A program made the translations under genes and the position numbers. Below the pieces are notes generated by a model. That model was given only the letters and a program-made list of their open reading frames with translations, did not search any database and was not told the DNA's origin. This document shows positions 1-5,938 of a DNA stretch of 12,531 nt, in pieces (within the stretch, counting starts at the first letter, position 1; the number at the start of each line of letters is the position of its first letter). Origin of the DNA: an uncultured Collinsella sp. (GTDB lineage Bacteria > Actinomycetota > Coriobacteriia > Coriobacteriales > Coriobacteriaceae); contig CABUDJ010000061.1 in NCBI GenBank assembly GCA_902490325.1, positions 1 through 12,531 of the forward strand. The letters run 5' to 3'.

Positions 1-31
1 ACTCGTCAGACGGTCCGCGGGCCTTTTGCGT

Positions 32-60
32 TTGACCATCTGCTAGCTTCTCTATATAGT
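32..60 (+). promoter_or_regulatory. Sigma70-type promoter of the toxin-antitoxin operon
   Basis: A -35 box TTGACC (32-37) and a -10 box TATAGT (55-60) are separated by exactly 17 bases. Both boxes are close to consensus. Transcription should start near 67, about 20-30 bases before the antitoxin ribosome binding site AAGGAG (85-90). The promoter is interleaved with GCTAGC palindromes, which suggests repression of this promoter by a bound protein. Confidence 0.75.
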
Positions 61-79
61 GGTGCTAGCAGAGCTAGCA
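41..79. promoter_or_regulatory. Three GCTAGC palindromes, candidate antitoxin operator
   Basis: The palindrome GCTAGC occurs three times: at 42-47 (as TGCTAGC, in the promoter spacer), at 64-69 (within the perfect 8-bp palindrome TGCTAGCA, at the expected transcription start) and at 73-78 (as GCTAGCA). Ribbon-helix-helix antitoxins usually repress their own operon by binding short palindromes that overlap the promoter, and these sites are placed to do so. Binding is inferred; only the sequence pattern is seen. Confidence 0.6.
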
Positions 80-100
80 AATTGAAGGAGCGTGAATGGC

Positions 101-454
101 GTGGGTGCTATTGGCGGCATGGCGCAAGTGAATGTTCGCGTTGATCGCCAGGTCAAGGCTCGTGCCGAGGAGGCGTTGCGGCTCTCGGGCGGGTCGCTGC
201 CCGAGCTCATCAAAAAGGTTGTGGCTAAGGTCGCGCAGGGCGGTGGTCAGTGCGAGGAAGTGCTCGCGGCCGTTGACGATCGGCAGCACGCCATCGCACC
301 CGAGTCCCCGTTTGCCGCGTCGTGGGCGGCTGCGGACCGGCTCTATGCGGACTTGGGTATCGCTGCGTCGACCGTGTCCGAGGACCGCGATTGGGATACG
401 GTCTATGCGGAGGCCATGGAAGAACGCTATCGTCAAAAGGGGATGGTCCTGTGA
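101..454 (+). CDS. RelB/DinJ-like ribbon-helix-helix antitoxin
   Basis: Predicted antitoxin of a type II toxin-antitoxin pair. It would bind and neutralise the PIN toxin encoded downstream and repress the shared promoter. The stretch AQVNVRVDRQVKARAEEAL looks like the beta strand plus first helix of a RelB/DinJ-type ribbon-helix-helix domain. The rest, about 80 residues, is polar and acidic and probably wraps the toxin. The stop codon overlaps the toxin GTG by four bases (GTGA), so the two are translationally coupled. The start is uncertain. GTG at 101 lies 10 bases after AAGGAG (85-90) and gives 117 residues. GTG at 92 is too close to that site. ATG at 119 would put the domain at the usual distance from the N-terminus but has no good ribosome binding site. 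The gene could belong to another RHH antitoxin family; an antitoxin role is likely from the pairing. Confidence 0.7.
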   Translation: MGAIGGMAQVNVRVDRQVKARAEEALRLSGGSLPELIKKVVAKVAQGGGQCEEVLAAVDDRQHAIAPESPFAASWAAADRLYADLGIAASTVSEDRDWDTVYAEAMEERYRQKGMVL

Positions 455-966
455 GCGGGGCGCCTCTTAAGATCATGGTGGATGCCAACGTATGGGTCGA
501 TTCGTTTTGCGCCGACCATGTTGAGTCGCTTGCCGCGCGGGCTTTTATCGGGCAGGCCGCGGAGGCGGGAGCGTTGTTGTTCTTTCCCGTCCATATCGCC
601 AAGGACGTGCTGTACGTTGCCCAACACGAATTAAAGCGCAGCGTTCTGGCCAACGGGGGAGCGCTTGACGAGGCATCTGCCCGTGCAATTGGCGATGCGG
701 CGCTGGCGTTTGTTCGGAATATGACCGAAAACGCCACGGCCGTGGGTGCAGATGCGTCGGACCTTTGGCTAGCCGACAAATACTTAGCGCTCCATCGCGA
801 TTACGAGGACAACTTGGTGCTCGCCGCGTGCAAGCGCGCGCAGGTCGATTACTTGGCGACTAACGATCGCAAACTGCTCGAACATGCCGATCTTGCAGCA
901 AAGACCCCGCGCCAAATGATGCCGATTCTTGCTCTGGCCGAACGTGGTGGCGCGGCTATCGGTTGA
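451..966 (+). CDS. PIN-domain ribonuclease toxin (VapC-like)
   Basis: Predicted 171-residue PIN-domain protein, the likely toxin of the pair. PIN toxins are Mg-dependent ribonucleases that cleave specific RNAs, often tRNAs. The acidic signature is visible: VDANVWVD near the N-terminus (Asp11, Asn13, Asp17), DYEDNLVLAACKRA (Asp120) and VDYLATNDRKLL (Asp139), the classic C-terminal PIN pattern. It is somewhat longer than the roughly 130-residue typical VapC; residues 20-110 hold a helical insertion. GTG at 451 is chosen because it overlaps the antitoxin stop and has AAAAGGGG (435-442) eight bases ahead. ATG at 475 would delete residues just before the first catalytic Asp and has no ribosome binding site. 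The RNA target cannot be read from the sequence. A non-toxic PIN nuclease is possible but less likely beside an antitoxin. Confidence 0.8.
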   Translation: MSGAPLKIMVDANVWVDSFCADHVESLAARAFIGQAAEAGALLFFPVHIAKDVLYVAQHELKRSVLANGGALDEASARAIGDAALAFVRNMTENATAVGADASDLWLADKYLALHRDYEDNLVLAACKRAQVDYLATNDRKLLEHADLAAKTPRQMMPILALAERGGAAIG

Positions 967-978
967 CGCGAACTGTTT

Positions 979-1015
979 GCGGGCCTCTTGGACGACGATG
1001 CGCCAAGGGGCCCGC
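979..1015. terminator. Convergent hairpin, probable terminator without a strong U tract
   Basis: A 13-bp stem (GCGGGCCTCTTGG at 979-991 with CCAAGGGGCCCGC at 1003-1015, one G-T pair) closes an 11-base loop. It lies between the stop of the PIN gene (+) and the stop of the 1025-1459 gene (-). Neither side has a long T run, so it may act weakly in both directions or simply protect 3' ends. Confidence 0.5.
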
Positions 1016-1024
1016 GTCTGCTAT

Positions 1025-1459
1025 TTACAAAAGCTCGGCCTTAATGGCGGGACTTTCTGCGAGCTGCTCAGCTGCCTTTTCGTCGGAATCGTTTAGTGCT
1101 GCCAAGCTGCGGTAGACCCACTCGTTGACCTGGGTGTTCTTGACGCCTGCGGTCTGCATAAGGGCGCCTACCTCGCGGATTGCTGCGAACAGATCGGCCT
1201 TGGGCCCCGCGAGCTCGACCTCGATGCCGTGGTAGGCGGCCACGCCGCGGTTCTCGCTCACGTGGTCGATAAAGCCCTCGACGGTCTCAAGCTGCTGGGC
1301 GAGAGCAGCATCATCGTCAGCTTCCAGCGCGACGAGTGCGTTCGATACCGTGAGGGCGGGATGTCCGCAGGGGACAAAGCCTTCGATGACATCCATAGCT
1401 TCGGTAATGGTTGAGCCCAGGCCTGCGAGGGCATTGACGAGTTTCTGCTTGGTATCCAT
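1025..1459 (-). CDS. Unrecognised 144-residue protein
   Basis: I do not recognise this family. The 144-residue product is acidic, alanine-rich and apparently all-helical, with no signal peptide, membrane segment or cysteine motif (one Cys, in GFVPCGHPAL). The N-terminal half (MDTKQKLVNALAGLGSTITEAMDVIEGF) and a C-terminal stretch (NEWVYRSLAALNDSDEKAAEQL) look like amphipathic helices, so a small soluble helical-bundle protein is a fair description. Reality is supported by codon composition, an AAAGGA ribosome binding site five bases before the ATG, and a plausible -10 box (TATATT on this strand, at 1496-1501). It is a single-gene unit, divergent from ssrA and convergent with the PIN toxin gene. 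No function is proposed. Confidence 0.7.
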   Translation of the reverse strand: MDTKQKLVNALAGLGSTITEAMDVIEGFVPCGHPALTVSNALVALEADDDAALAQQLETVEGFIDHVSENRGVAAYHGIEVELAGPKADLFAAIREVGALMQTAGVKNTQVNEWVYRSLAALNDSDEKAAEQLAESPAIKAELL

Positions 1460-1495
1460 AACGGTCCTTTCGACGGATCAATTTTGCTTGGCGAA

Positions 1496-1501
1496 AATAT
1501 A
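1496..1501 (-). promoter_or_regulatory. Possible -10 box for the 1025-1459 gene
   Basis: Read on the minus strand, TATATT lies about 40 bases upstream of the ATG at 1459. The matching -35 region (TTTTGC, 16 bases further upstream) is poor, so only the -10 element is convincing. Confidence 0.35.
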
Positions 1502-1591
1502 CGTGACGCGATCGGTAGCAAAAGTGCGAAGTGTAGCGCACATTGGGGTCTTCACAGCTCGTGCATAGAACAGCTGTCCGCTTTCAGAACG

Positions 1592-1600
1592 TGGTAAGAT
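1592..1600 (+). promoter_or_regulatory. Possible extended -10 promoter of ssrA
   Basis: TGGTAAGAT (1592-1600) matches the extended -10 pattern TGnTANNAT. It has no clear -35 box, as is common for extended -10 promoters. It would give a precursor with about 90 bases of leader before the mature tmRNA 5' end at 1699. The leader holds an 8-bp hairpin (TTGGGCGC at 1654-1661 with GTGCCCAA at 1666-1673, loop TCGT). The promoter assignment is tentative. Confidence 0.35.
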
Positions 1601-1698
1601 AACACTCCACAAGCGGGGCTCGCCTCGCGCGTTCCTTGAAAAGTCGACGGTTGTTGGGCGCTCGTGTGCCCAATGCCATCCAGACTTTCCCAACCTTC

Positions 1699-2062
1699 GG
1701 GGGCGACTGGTTTCGACACGATAGCTCTGAGAGAGGAAGCAAGCCGAGGTCTCCTCGCCTCGTTAAACAGGGGTACCGTCAAATTGAATTGACAACAACT
1801 CTTCTTTTGAGCCTATGGCTCTCGCTGCTTAGTTTATAGCGGCGCGTCAACCCGGTGATTTCCCCGACACCGGCGCGACGTCATTTTAGGGGAATGCTCC
1901 TGCGCACGTAATCGGTATGGCGCAGGCTAAGACCGAACCGGTTAGGACGCCGCGAGCGTGTCGCTGCGCGCAAAGCGTCCGAGACAAAACCAGCGACTGA
2001 GCTTGGAGATGCCAATCAGGGGGCTTTCGTGGACCGGAGTTCGATTCTCCGCGCCTCCACCA
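1699..2062 (+). ncRNA. ssrA: Transfer-messenger RNA (tmRNA)
   Basis: tmRNA frees ribosomes stalled on broken mRNAs and tags the unfinished protein for proteolysis, working with SmpB. The 5' end GGGGGCGACTGGTTTCGAC is the conserved tmRNA start. The 3' end has the tRNA-like T arm (GGAGTTCGATTCTCC) and ends CCACCA, with the CCA encoded. The first seven bases pair with CGCCTCC (2052-2058 region) to form the acceptor stem with one G-U pair. The length, about 364 bases, is normal for a one-piece tmRNA. The tag frame is at 1791-1832. The GC-rich stretch between the tag and the T arm presumably folds into the pseudoknots, which I did not resolve base by base. A strong intrinsic terminator follows 11 bases later. 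Confidence 0.96.
1791..1832 (+). other. tmRNA proteolysis-tag reading frame
   Basis: Within ssrA, GAC at 1791 opens a frame reading DNNSSFEPMALAA followed by TAG (1830-1832). With the alanine carried by charged tmRNA, the tag would be A-DNNSSFEPMALAA. The ALAA end is the expected ClpXP-type degron. The resume codon is inferred: an in-frame TGA three codons upstream limits it to ATT (1788) or GAC (1791), and GAC gives a conventional acidic and Asn-rich start. Confidence 0.8.
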
Positions 2063-2072
2063 ACAGTTACAG

Positions 2073-2104
2073 GCAGGTAGAGAAGTGTCTCTACCTGCTT
2101 TTTT
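2073..2104 (+). terminator. Intrinsic terminator of ssrA
   Basis: A perfect 11-bp stem (GCAGGTAGAGA at 2073-2083 with TCTCTACCTGC at 2088-2098) closes an AGTG loop and is followed at once by six T residues. It sits 11 bases after the tmRNA CCA end. Confidence 0.93.
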
Positions 2105-2117
2105 ATTACATATAGAT

Positions 2118-2165
2118 ACCGCGGAGAATCGAACTCTATGCAGGGCGCGGACGTGAAGAAAACGC
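2118..2165 (-). repeat. Direct repeat copy 1 carrying an inverted ssrA 3'-end segment
   Basis: This 48-base segment matches 2328-2375: the first 29 bases are identical and the next 19 differ at about five positions. At 2120-2136 it contains CGCGGAGAATCGAACTC, the exact reverse complement of the tmRNA T-arm and acceptor segment at 2037-2053. The copy therefore lies opposite to ssrA. The bases flanking the 17-mer do not rebuild a full T stem, so this is not a functional tRNA end. Confidence 0.8.
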
Positions 2166-2214
2166 GTAAGCGCTTTTAGCCCGCGGGCGAGGACGCCGGC
2201 AGGCGGCCGAAGCC

Positions 2215-2330
2215 GGTGCGGATTTGCGAAGCAAATACGCGGATTCTCCGCGCAAACTTTCGACTCAAAACGGATGCGATGTTTATCGAATTTCAGCTGG
2301 CCTTGCCTCGCATCAGCGAATCCCCGCACC
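2215..2330. repeat. Fold-back element between the direct repeats
   Basis: Nested inverted repeats suggest a structured non-coding element. The outer arms are GGTGCGGATT (2215-2224) and AATCCCCGCACC (2319-2330), pairing except for two extra G-C positions. An inner pair is GATGCGA (2273-2279) with TCGCATC (2308-2314). A local hairpin ATTTGC-GAA-GCAAAT sits at 2222-2236. A third, shorter ssrA-end piece (GATTCTCCGCG, same orientation as ssrA) lies at 2242-2252. No transposase or coding sequence is present. It could be a transcribed structured RNA, a REP-like repeat or a decayed element. Confidence 0.45.
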
Positions 2331-2375
2331 GCGGAGAATCGAACTCTATGCAGGGCACGGGCGTTAAGCAAACGC
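2328..2375 (-). repeat. Direct repeat copy 2 carrying an inverted ssrA 3'-end segment
   Basis: Second copy of the 48-base repeat at 2118-2165, offset by 210 bases. The ssrA-derived 17-mer (reverse complement) is at 2330-2346. The two copies point the same way as each other and opposite to ssrA. The remaining bases up to the patatin gene (2376-2480) show no gene and no clear promoter. Confidence 0.8.
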
Positions 2376-2492
2376 TACGGCGGCGCGGGATGGGACGCGC
2401 TTTCCGCTCCATCTCCTCAACTCCAAAACCTATGCGCCCTCCATTCCAAAACTGGGTAGAAGAAAGCCAAAACGCAATCGCAGGAGGTCAAT

Positions 2493-3371
2493 ATGACTGC
2501 AGAAGATAAGGCAAAGAACGCCGGCAAGGTCGCGCTCGTTTTGGAGGGCGGCAGCTTCCGCGGGCAATTTACCGCAGGCGTGCTCGACGTTCTCATGGAG
2601 GCCGGCGTCGAGATTCCGGCGGTATATGGCGTATCGGCCGGCGCCCTCAACGGCGTGAACTACAAGTCGCACCAAATCGGCCGTGCCAACCGCATCAACC
2701 TGGCTTTCTGCAACGATAGCCGCTTCATGGGCGCCGCATCGTTTGCGTCCACGGGCTCCATTGTAGGTTACGACTTTATCTTCAACGACGTCCAGGACCG
2801 CCTGGATCCTTTTGACAGCGAGACGTTCGACGCGAGCCCCATCGAGATGTACGCCGTCGCGACGGATATGCTCTTTGGAACCGCCGCGTACCTGCCGGTC
2901 AAAAGCGCCGTACTTGACCTCGATGCCGTGCGCGCATCGACGTCGCTGCCGCTGGTGACGCCGCCGGTCGAGATTGACGGGCACAAATACGTCGACGGCG
3001 GCGTAGCCGATTCGGTCCCCATCGAGCACGTGCTGGAGGAGGCGGGCTTCGATCGCGCGGTTGTCATTGTCACGCAGGACCGTTCGTACGAGAAAAAGCC
3101 CTACGAGTTTATGCCCGCCGCACGCGCCCGCTATGCCGACTACCCCTACCTGCTCGAGGCTATCGAGACGCGCCACGACCGCTATAACATCCAGCGCATG
3201 CACCTGTGGAAGTATGAGCGCGAGGGCCGTGCGTTGGTCGTCGCTCCGCAAAAGCCGGTCGAGGTCGGCCATGTCGAGCACGATTCGGCAAAGCTTTTGG
3301 ACCTGTATGTCCAGGGCCGTCAGGAGGCAAAGCGCCTGCTCGCGGAAATCCAAGAGTTCGTTGAGCGCTAA
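2493..3371 (+). CDS. Patatin-like phospholipase family protein
   Basis: A 292-residue cytoplasmic-type patatin hydrolase, expected to cleave acyl ester bonds of phospholipids or other lipids with a Ser-Asp dyad. All family marks are visible: the oxyanion-hole loop EGGSFRG (18-24), the nucleophile elbow GVSAG (46-50, Ser48) and the catalytic Asp in VDGG (Asp168). There is no signal peptide or membrane segment. The C-terminal 100 residues are charged and contain an arginine-rich helical part (MPAARARYADYPYLLEAIE), as in bacterial YjjU/RssA-like stand-alone patatins. ATG at 2493 follows a perfect AGGAGG (2482-2487) at five bases. It is a single-gene unit, with no strong terminator seen before the rplM promoter. 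The true substrate is unknown. Confidence 0.9.
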   Translation: MTAEDKAKNAGKVALVLEGGSFRGQFTAGVLDVLMEAGVEIPAVYGVSAGALNGVNYKSHQIGRANRINLAFCNDSRFMGAASFASTGSIVGYDFIFNDVQDRLDPFDSETFDASPIEMYAVATDMLFGTAAYLPVKSAVLDLDAVRASTSLPLVTPPVEIDGHKYVDGGVADSVPIEHVLEEAGFDRAVVIVTQDRSYEKKPYEFMPAARARYADYPYLLEAIETRHDRYNIQRMHLWKYEREGRALVVAPQKPVEVGHVEHDSAKLLDLYVQGRQEAKRLLAEIQEFVER

Positions 3372-3470
3372 CGACGGCGAACCCTCAAAAAATGACAACA
3401 GCTAAAGAGCTGGAAAATCACAGCTCGTGGATGACATGTGCAGAAACTCTGGTCGGAGCCAAAATACCTG

Positions 3471-3498
3471 TTGACTCGTACGGCGAGCGGGGTAATAT
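3471..3498 (+). promoter_or_regulatory. Promoter of the rplM-rpsI operon
   Basis: TTGACT (3471-3476) and TAATAT (3493-3498) are separated by 16 bases, close to sigma70 consensus and in line with strong ribosomal protein expression. Transcription should begin near 3505, giving a leader of about 60 bases. Confidence 0.8.
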
Positions 3499-3504
3499 GG
3501 ACGG

Positions 3505-3536
3505 GTTACTTGCAGAGCCCCGTGAATCTCTGTAAC
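3505..3536 (+). promoter_or_regulatory. rplM 5' leader hairpin, possible ribosomal-protein autoregulatory site
   Basis: At the predicted 5' end of the transcript, GTTA (3505-3508) pairs with TAAC (3533-3536) and CAGAG (3513-3517) with CTCTG (3528-3532). This leaves a four-base bulge on the 5' side and a ten-base loop. A bulged stem just after the start site and before the ribosome binding site GGAGG (3553-3557) is the kind of structure by which L13 or S9 leaders can bind their own protein. That role is inferred. Confidence 0.45.
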
Positions 3537-3564
3537 AACACGTACTGTACATGGAGGAGTCTAA

Positions 3565-4008
3565 GTGATTTCGAAATCGACTCACTACGCCAAGCAGGGC
3601 GAGGTCCAGCGCAACTGGGTTCTCGTCGACGCCGATGGTGCTGTCCTGGGCCGTCTTGCCACCCAGATCGCAATGATCCTGCGCGGTAAGAACAAGCCCC
3701 AGTTCACGCCCAACAGCGACTGCGGCGACTTCGTTGTCGTCATCAACGCCGATAAGGTCCAGCTTACCGGTAACAAGGCCGACACGAAGACCTATTATCG
3801 CCACAGCGGCTACAACGGCGGCCTCAAGGCTGAGAGCTTCCGCCAGGCTATGGAGAAGCACCCGGAGAAGGTCATCGAGCGCGCCGTTCGCGGTATGCTG
3901 CCCAAGACCACCCTCGGCCGTGCCCAGATGACCAAGCTTAAGGTCTACGCTGGTGCCGAGCATCCGCATGCTGCCCAGAACCCCACGAAGATTGAGCTGG
4001 AGGCTTAA
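3565..4008 (+). CDS. rplM: 50S ribosomal protein L13
   Basis: L13 binds 23S rRNA early in assembly of the large ribosomal subunit. The 147-residue product has the normal family length and the hallmark stretches: NWVLVDADGAVLGRLAT (17-33), the GKNKPQFTPN segment (41-50), YYRHSGYNGG (77-86) and RGMLPKTTLGR (109-119). The gene starts with GTG at 3565, seven bases after GGAGG (3553-3557). It is the first gene of a two-gene operon; only two bases separate its stop from the rpsI ATG, so the two are cotranslated. A promoter and a leader hairpin lie directly upstream. Confidence 0.98.
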   Translation: MISKSTHYAKQGEVQRNWVLVDADGAVLGRLATQIAMILRGKNKPQFTPNSDCGDFVVVINADKVQLTGNKADTKTYYRHSGYNGGLKAESFRQAMEKHPEKVIERAVRGMLPKTTLGRAQMTKLKVYAGAEHPHAAQNPTKIELEA

Positions 4009-4010
4009 AG

Positions 4011-4406
<396 letters not shown>

Positions 4407-4436
4407 GGTTTTATCTCCTTTCGAGATACAATGTAC

Positions 4437-4480
4437 AAGCGGGGCCTGCCGATTCCTCGGCGGGTCCCGCTTTTCTTTTT
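4437..4480 (+). terminator. Intrinsic terminator of rplM-rpsI
   Basis: A 16-bp stem (4437-4452 with 4457-4472, paired throughout with two G-U pairs, loop TTCC) is followed by a T-rich tract (TTTTCTTTTT, 4471-4480). It separates the ribosomal operon from glmM. Confidence 0.93.
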
Positions 4481-4529
4481 CGACTAGGGTGGGCGGTTGC
4501 ATATCGCCTGCTAGGGAAGGAGCGATCCT

Positions 4530-5867
4530 ATGCCCCAGAACATCTTCGGTACCGACGGCGTCCGTGGCGTCGCCAACGCCGATCTTTCGTGCGACCTCGC
4601 GTTTCGTCTGGGTCGCGCGGCGACCAAGTTCCTTGGTCCGGACATCTGCATCGGCCGTGACACGCGCCTTTCGGGCACCATGCTCGAGAGTGCTCTGACC
4701 GCCGGTATCATGGCCGAGGGCGGCCGTCCTCATTGCTGCGGCGTTATCCCCACGCCTGCCGTGGCACTGCTCACCGTTCAGAACGAGCTCGACGGCGGCA
4801 TCGTCATCTCTGCTTCGCATAATCCGCCGGAGTTCAACGGCATCAAGTTCTTTAGCCGCAAGGGCATGAAGCTTCCCGACGCCGTCGAGGAGGAGATCAG
4901 CGCCTGGGTCATGTCCGAGGAGGCCATGGCTGCCGACACGCTGCCGACTGGCGCTGGTGTGGGCCACATCATCAAGATGAAGGATGCTCGCAAGGCATAT
5001 GTCGACCACGCTATCGACACGCTCGACGGCCTGAGGCTCGACGGCCTGGTTGTTGCCGTTGACTGCGGTCACGGCGCCTCTTGCCAGACCACGCCTGCCG
5101 CGCTGCAGCGCCTGGGCGCCACGGTCCATGCCATCAACACCGACTACTGTGGCACCGACATCAACGTCGAGTGCGGCTCCACCCATCTTGAGCCCCTGCG
5201 CGAGCTCGTCCTGCGTACCCATGCCGATATTGGCCTGGCCCACGATGGCGATGCCGACCGCGTGCTCTTCGTAGACAGCGAGGGCAACGAGATCGACGGT
5301 GACTACATCCTGGCCATCTGCGGCTCCGACCTCGCCGCTCGTGGCAAGCTCGCCAACTCCGAGATTGTCTCGACCGTCATGTGCAACCTGGGCTTCTCCA
5401 TCGCTATGAAGGAGCAGGGCTTCGAGATGGTCCAGACCGCCGTGGGCGACCGTTACGTTTTGGAGCGCATGCTCGCGGACGGTGCCGTCATCGGCGGCGA
5501 GCAGTCCGGCCACATCATCTTCCTGGAGCACAACACCACCGGCGACGGCCTGGTGACGGCCCTGCAGCTGTTGGCCGTGCTCAAGCGCACTGGCCGCACC
5601 CTCACCGACCTTGCCGGCATCATGAAGAAGTATCCGCAGGTGCTCGTCAACGTGCATTCCGACAACAAGGCCGGCCTGGACGACTGCCAGCCCATCTGGG
5701 ATGCCGTCGCTGCCGCCGAGAAGGAGCTTGACGGCCGCGGCCGCATTCTGGTGCGCCCGAGTGGCACTGAGCCGCTGGTCCGCGTTATGGCCGAGGCCGA
5801 AACGCATGAGCTGACCCAGCGTGTTGTCGACGACATCGTTGAGGTTGTCAAGCGCGAACTTCCCTAA
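4530..5867 (+). CDS. glmM: Phosphoglucosamine mutase
   Basis: GlmM interconverts glucosamine-6-phosphate and glucosamine-1-phosphate, the step that leads to UDP-GlcNAc and peptidoglycan. The 445-residue product matches the family length. The N-terminal FGTDGVRG (6-13) is diagnostic. The active-site phosphoserine loop is ISASHNP (93-99, Ser96), the Mg-binding loop is DGDADR (239-244), the sugar-binding loop is GEQSGH (323-328) and the C-terminal phosphate-binding loop is RPSGTEP (409-415). ATG at 4530 follows GGAAGGAG, with seven bases between GGAG and the start. It stands alone after the rpsI terminator; no convincing promoter was found in the short gap. The mature enzyme is activated by phosphorylation of the serine. 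The gene is clear, with no sign of damage. Confidence 0.97.
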   Translation: MPQNIFGTDGVRGVANADLSCDLAFRLGRAATKFLGPDICIGRDTRLSGTMLESALTAGIMAEGGRPHCCGVIPTPAVALLTVQNELDGGIVISASHNPPEFNGIKFFSRKGMKLPDAVEEEISAWVMSEEAMAADTLPTGAGVGHIIKMKDARKAYVDHAIDTLDGLRLDGLVVAVDCGHGASCQTTPAALQRLGATVHAINTDYCGTDINVECGSTHLEPLRELVLRTHADIGLAHDGDADRVLFVDSEGNEIDGDYILAICGSDLAARGKLANSEIVSTVMCNLGFSIAMKEQGFEMVQTAVGDRYVLERMLADGAVIGGEQSGHIIFLEHNTTGDGLVTALQLLAVLKRTGRTLTDLAGIMKKYPQVLVNVHSDNKAGLDDCQPIWDAVAAAEKELDGRGRILVRPSGTEPLVRVMAEAETHELTQRVVDDIVEVVKRELP

Positions 5868-5938
5868 TGGTCAAAAACGGTTGCCAAGTGGTAAACTGGT
5901 AAAGTTCATTTGGTTGATTGGTATGTCCGAGGGGGAGC

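Noticed and set aside
1636..1641. TTGAAA as a -35 box for ssrA
   Set aside because: No -10-like sequence lies 16-18 bases downstream (1658-1665 is GC-rich).
1886..2371. 161-codon minus-strand frame across ssrA and the repeats
   Set aside because: It is the complement of tmRNA; the WWRRGESNSGP stretch is the familiar false translation of tRNA-like 3' ends. Its internal peptide repeat only reflects the 48-bp DNA repeats.
2118..2375. Genomic island with ordinary attL/attR at ssrA
   Set aside because: The ssrA-end copies are inverted relative to ssrA, only about 210 bases apart, and no integrase gene is present.
2430..3398. 322-codon minus-strand frame opposite the patatin gene
   Set aside because: The plus strand has a perfect ribosome site and all patatin catalytic motifs; the antisense product has none.
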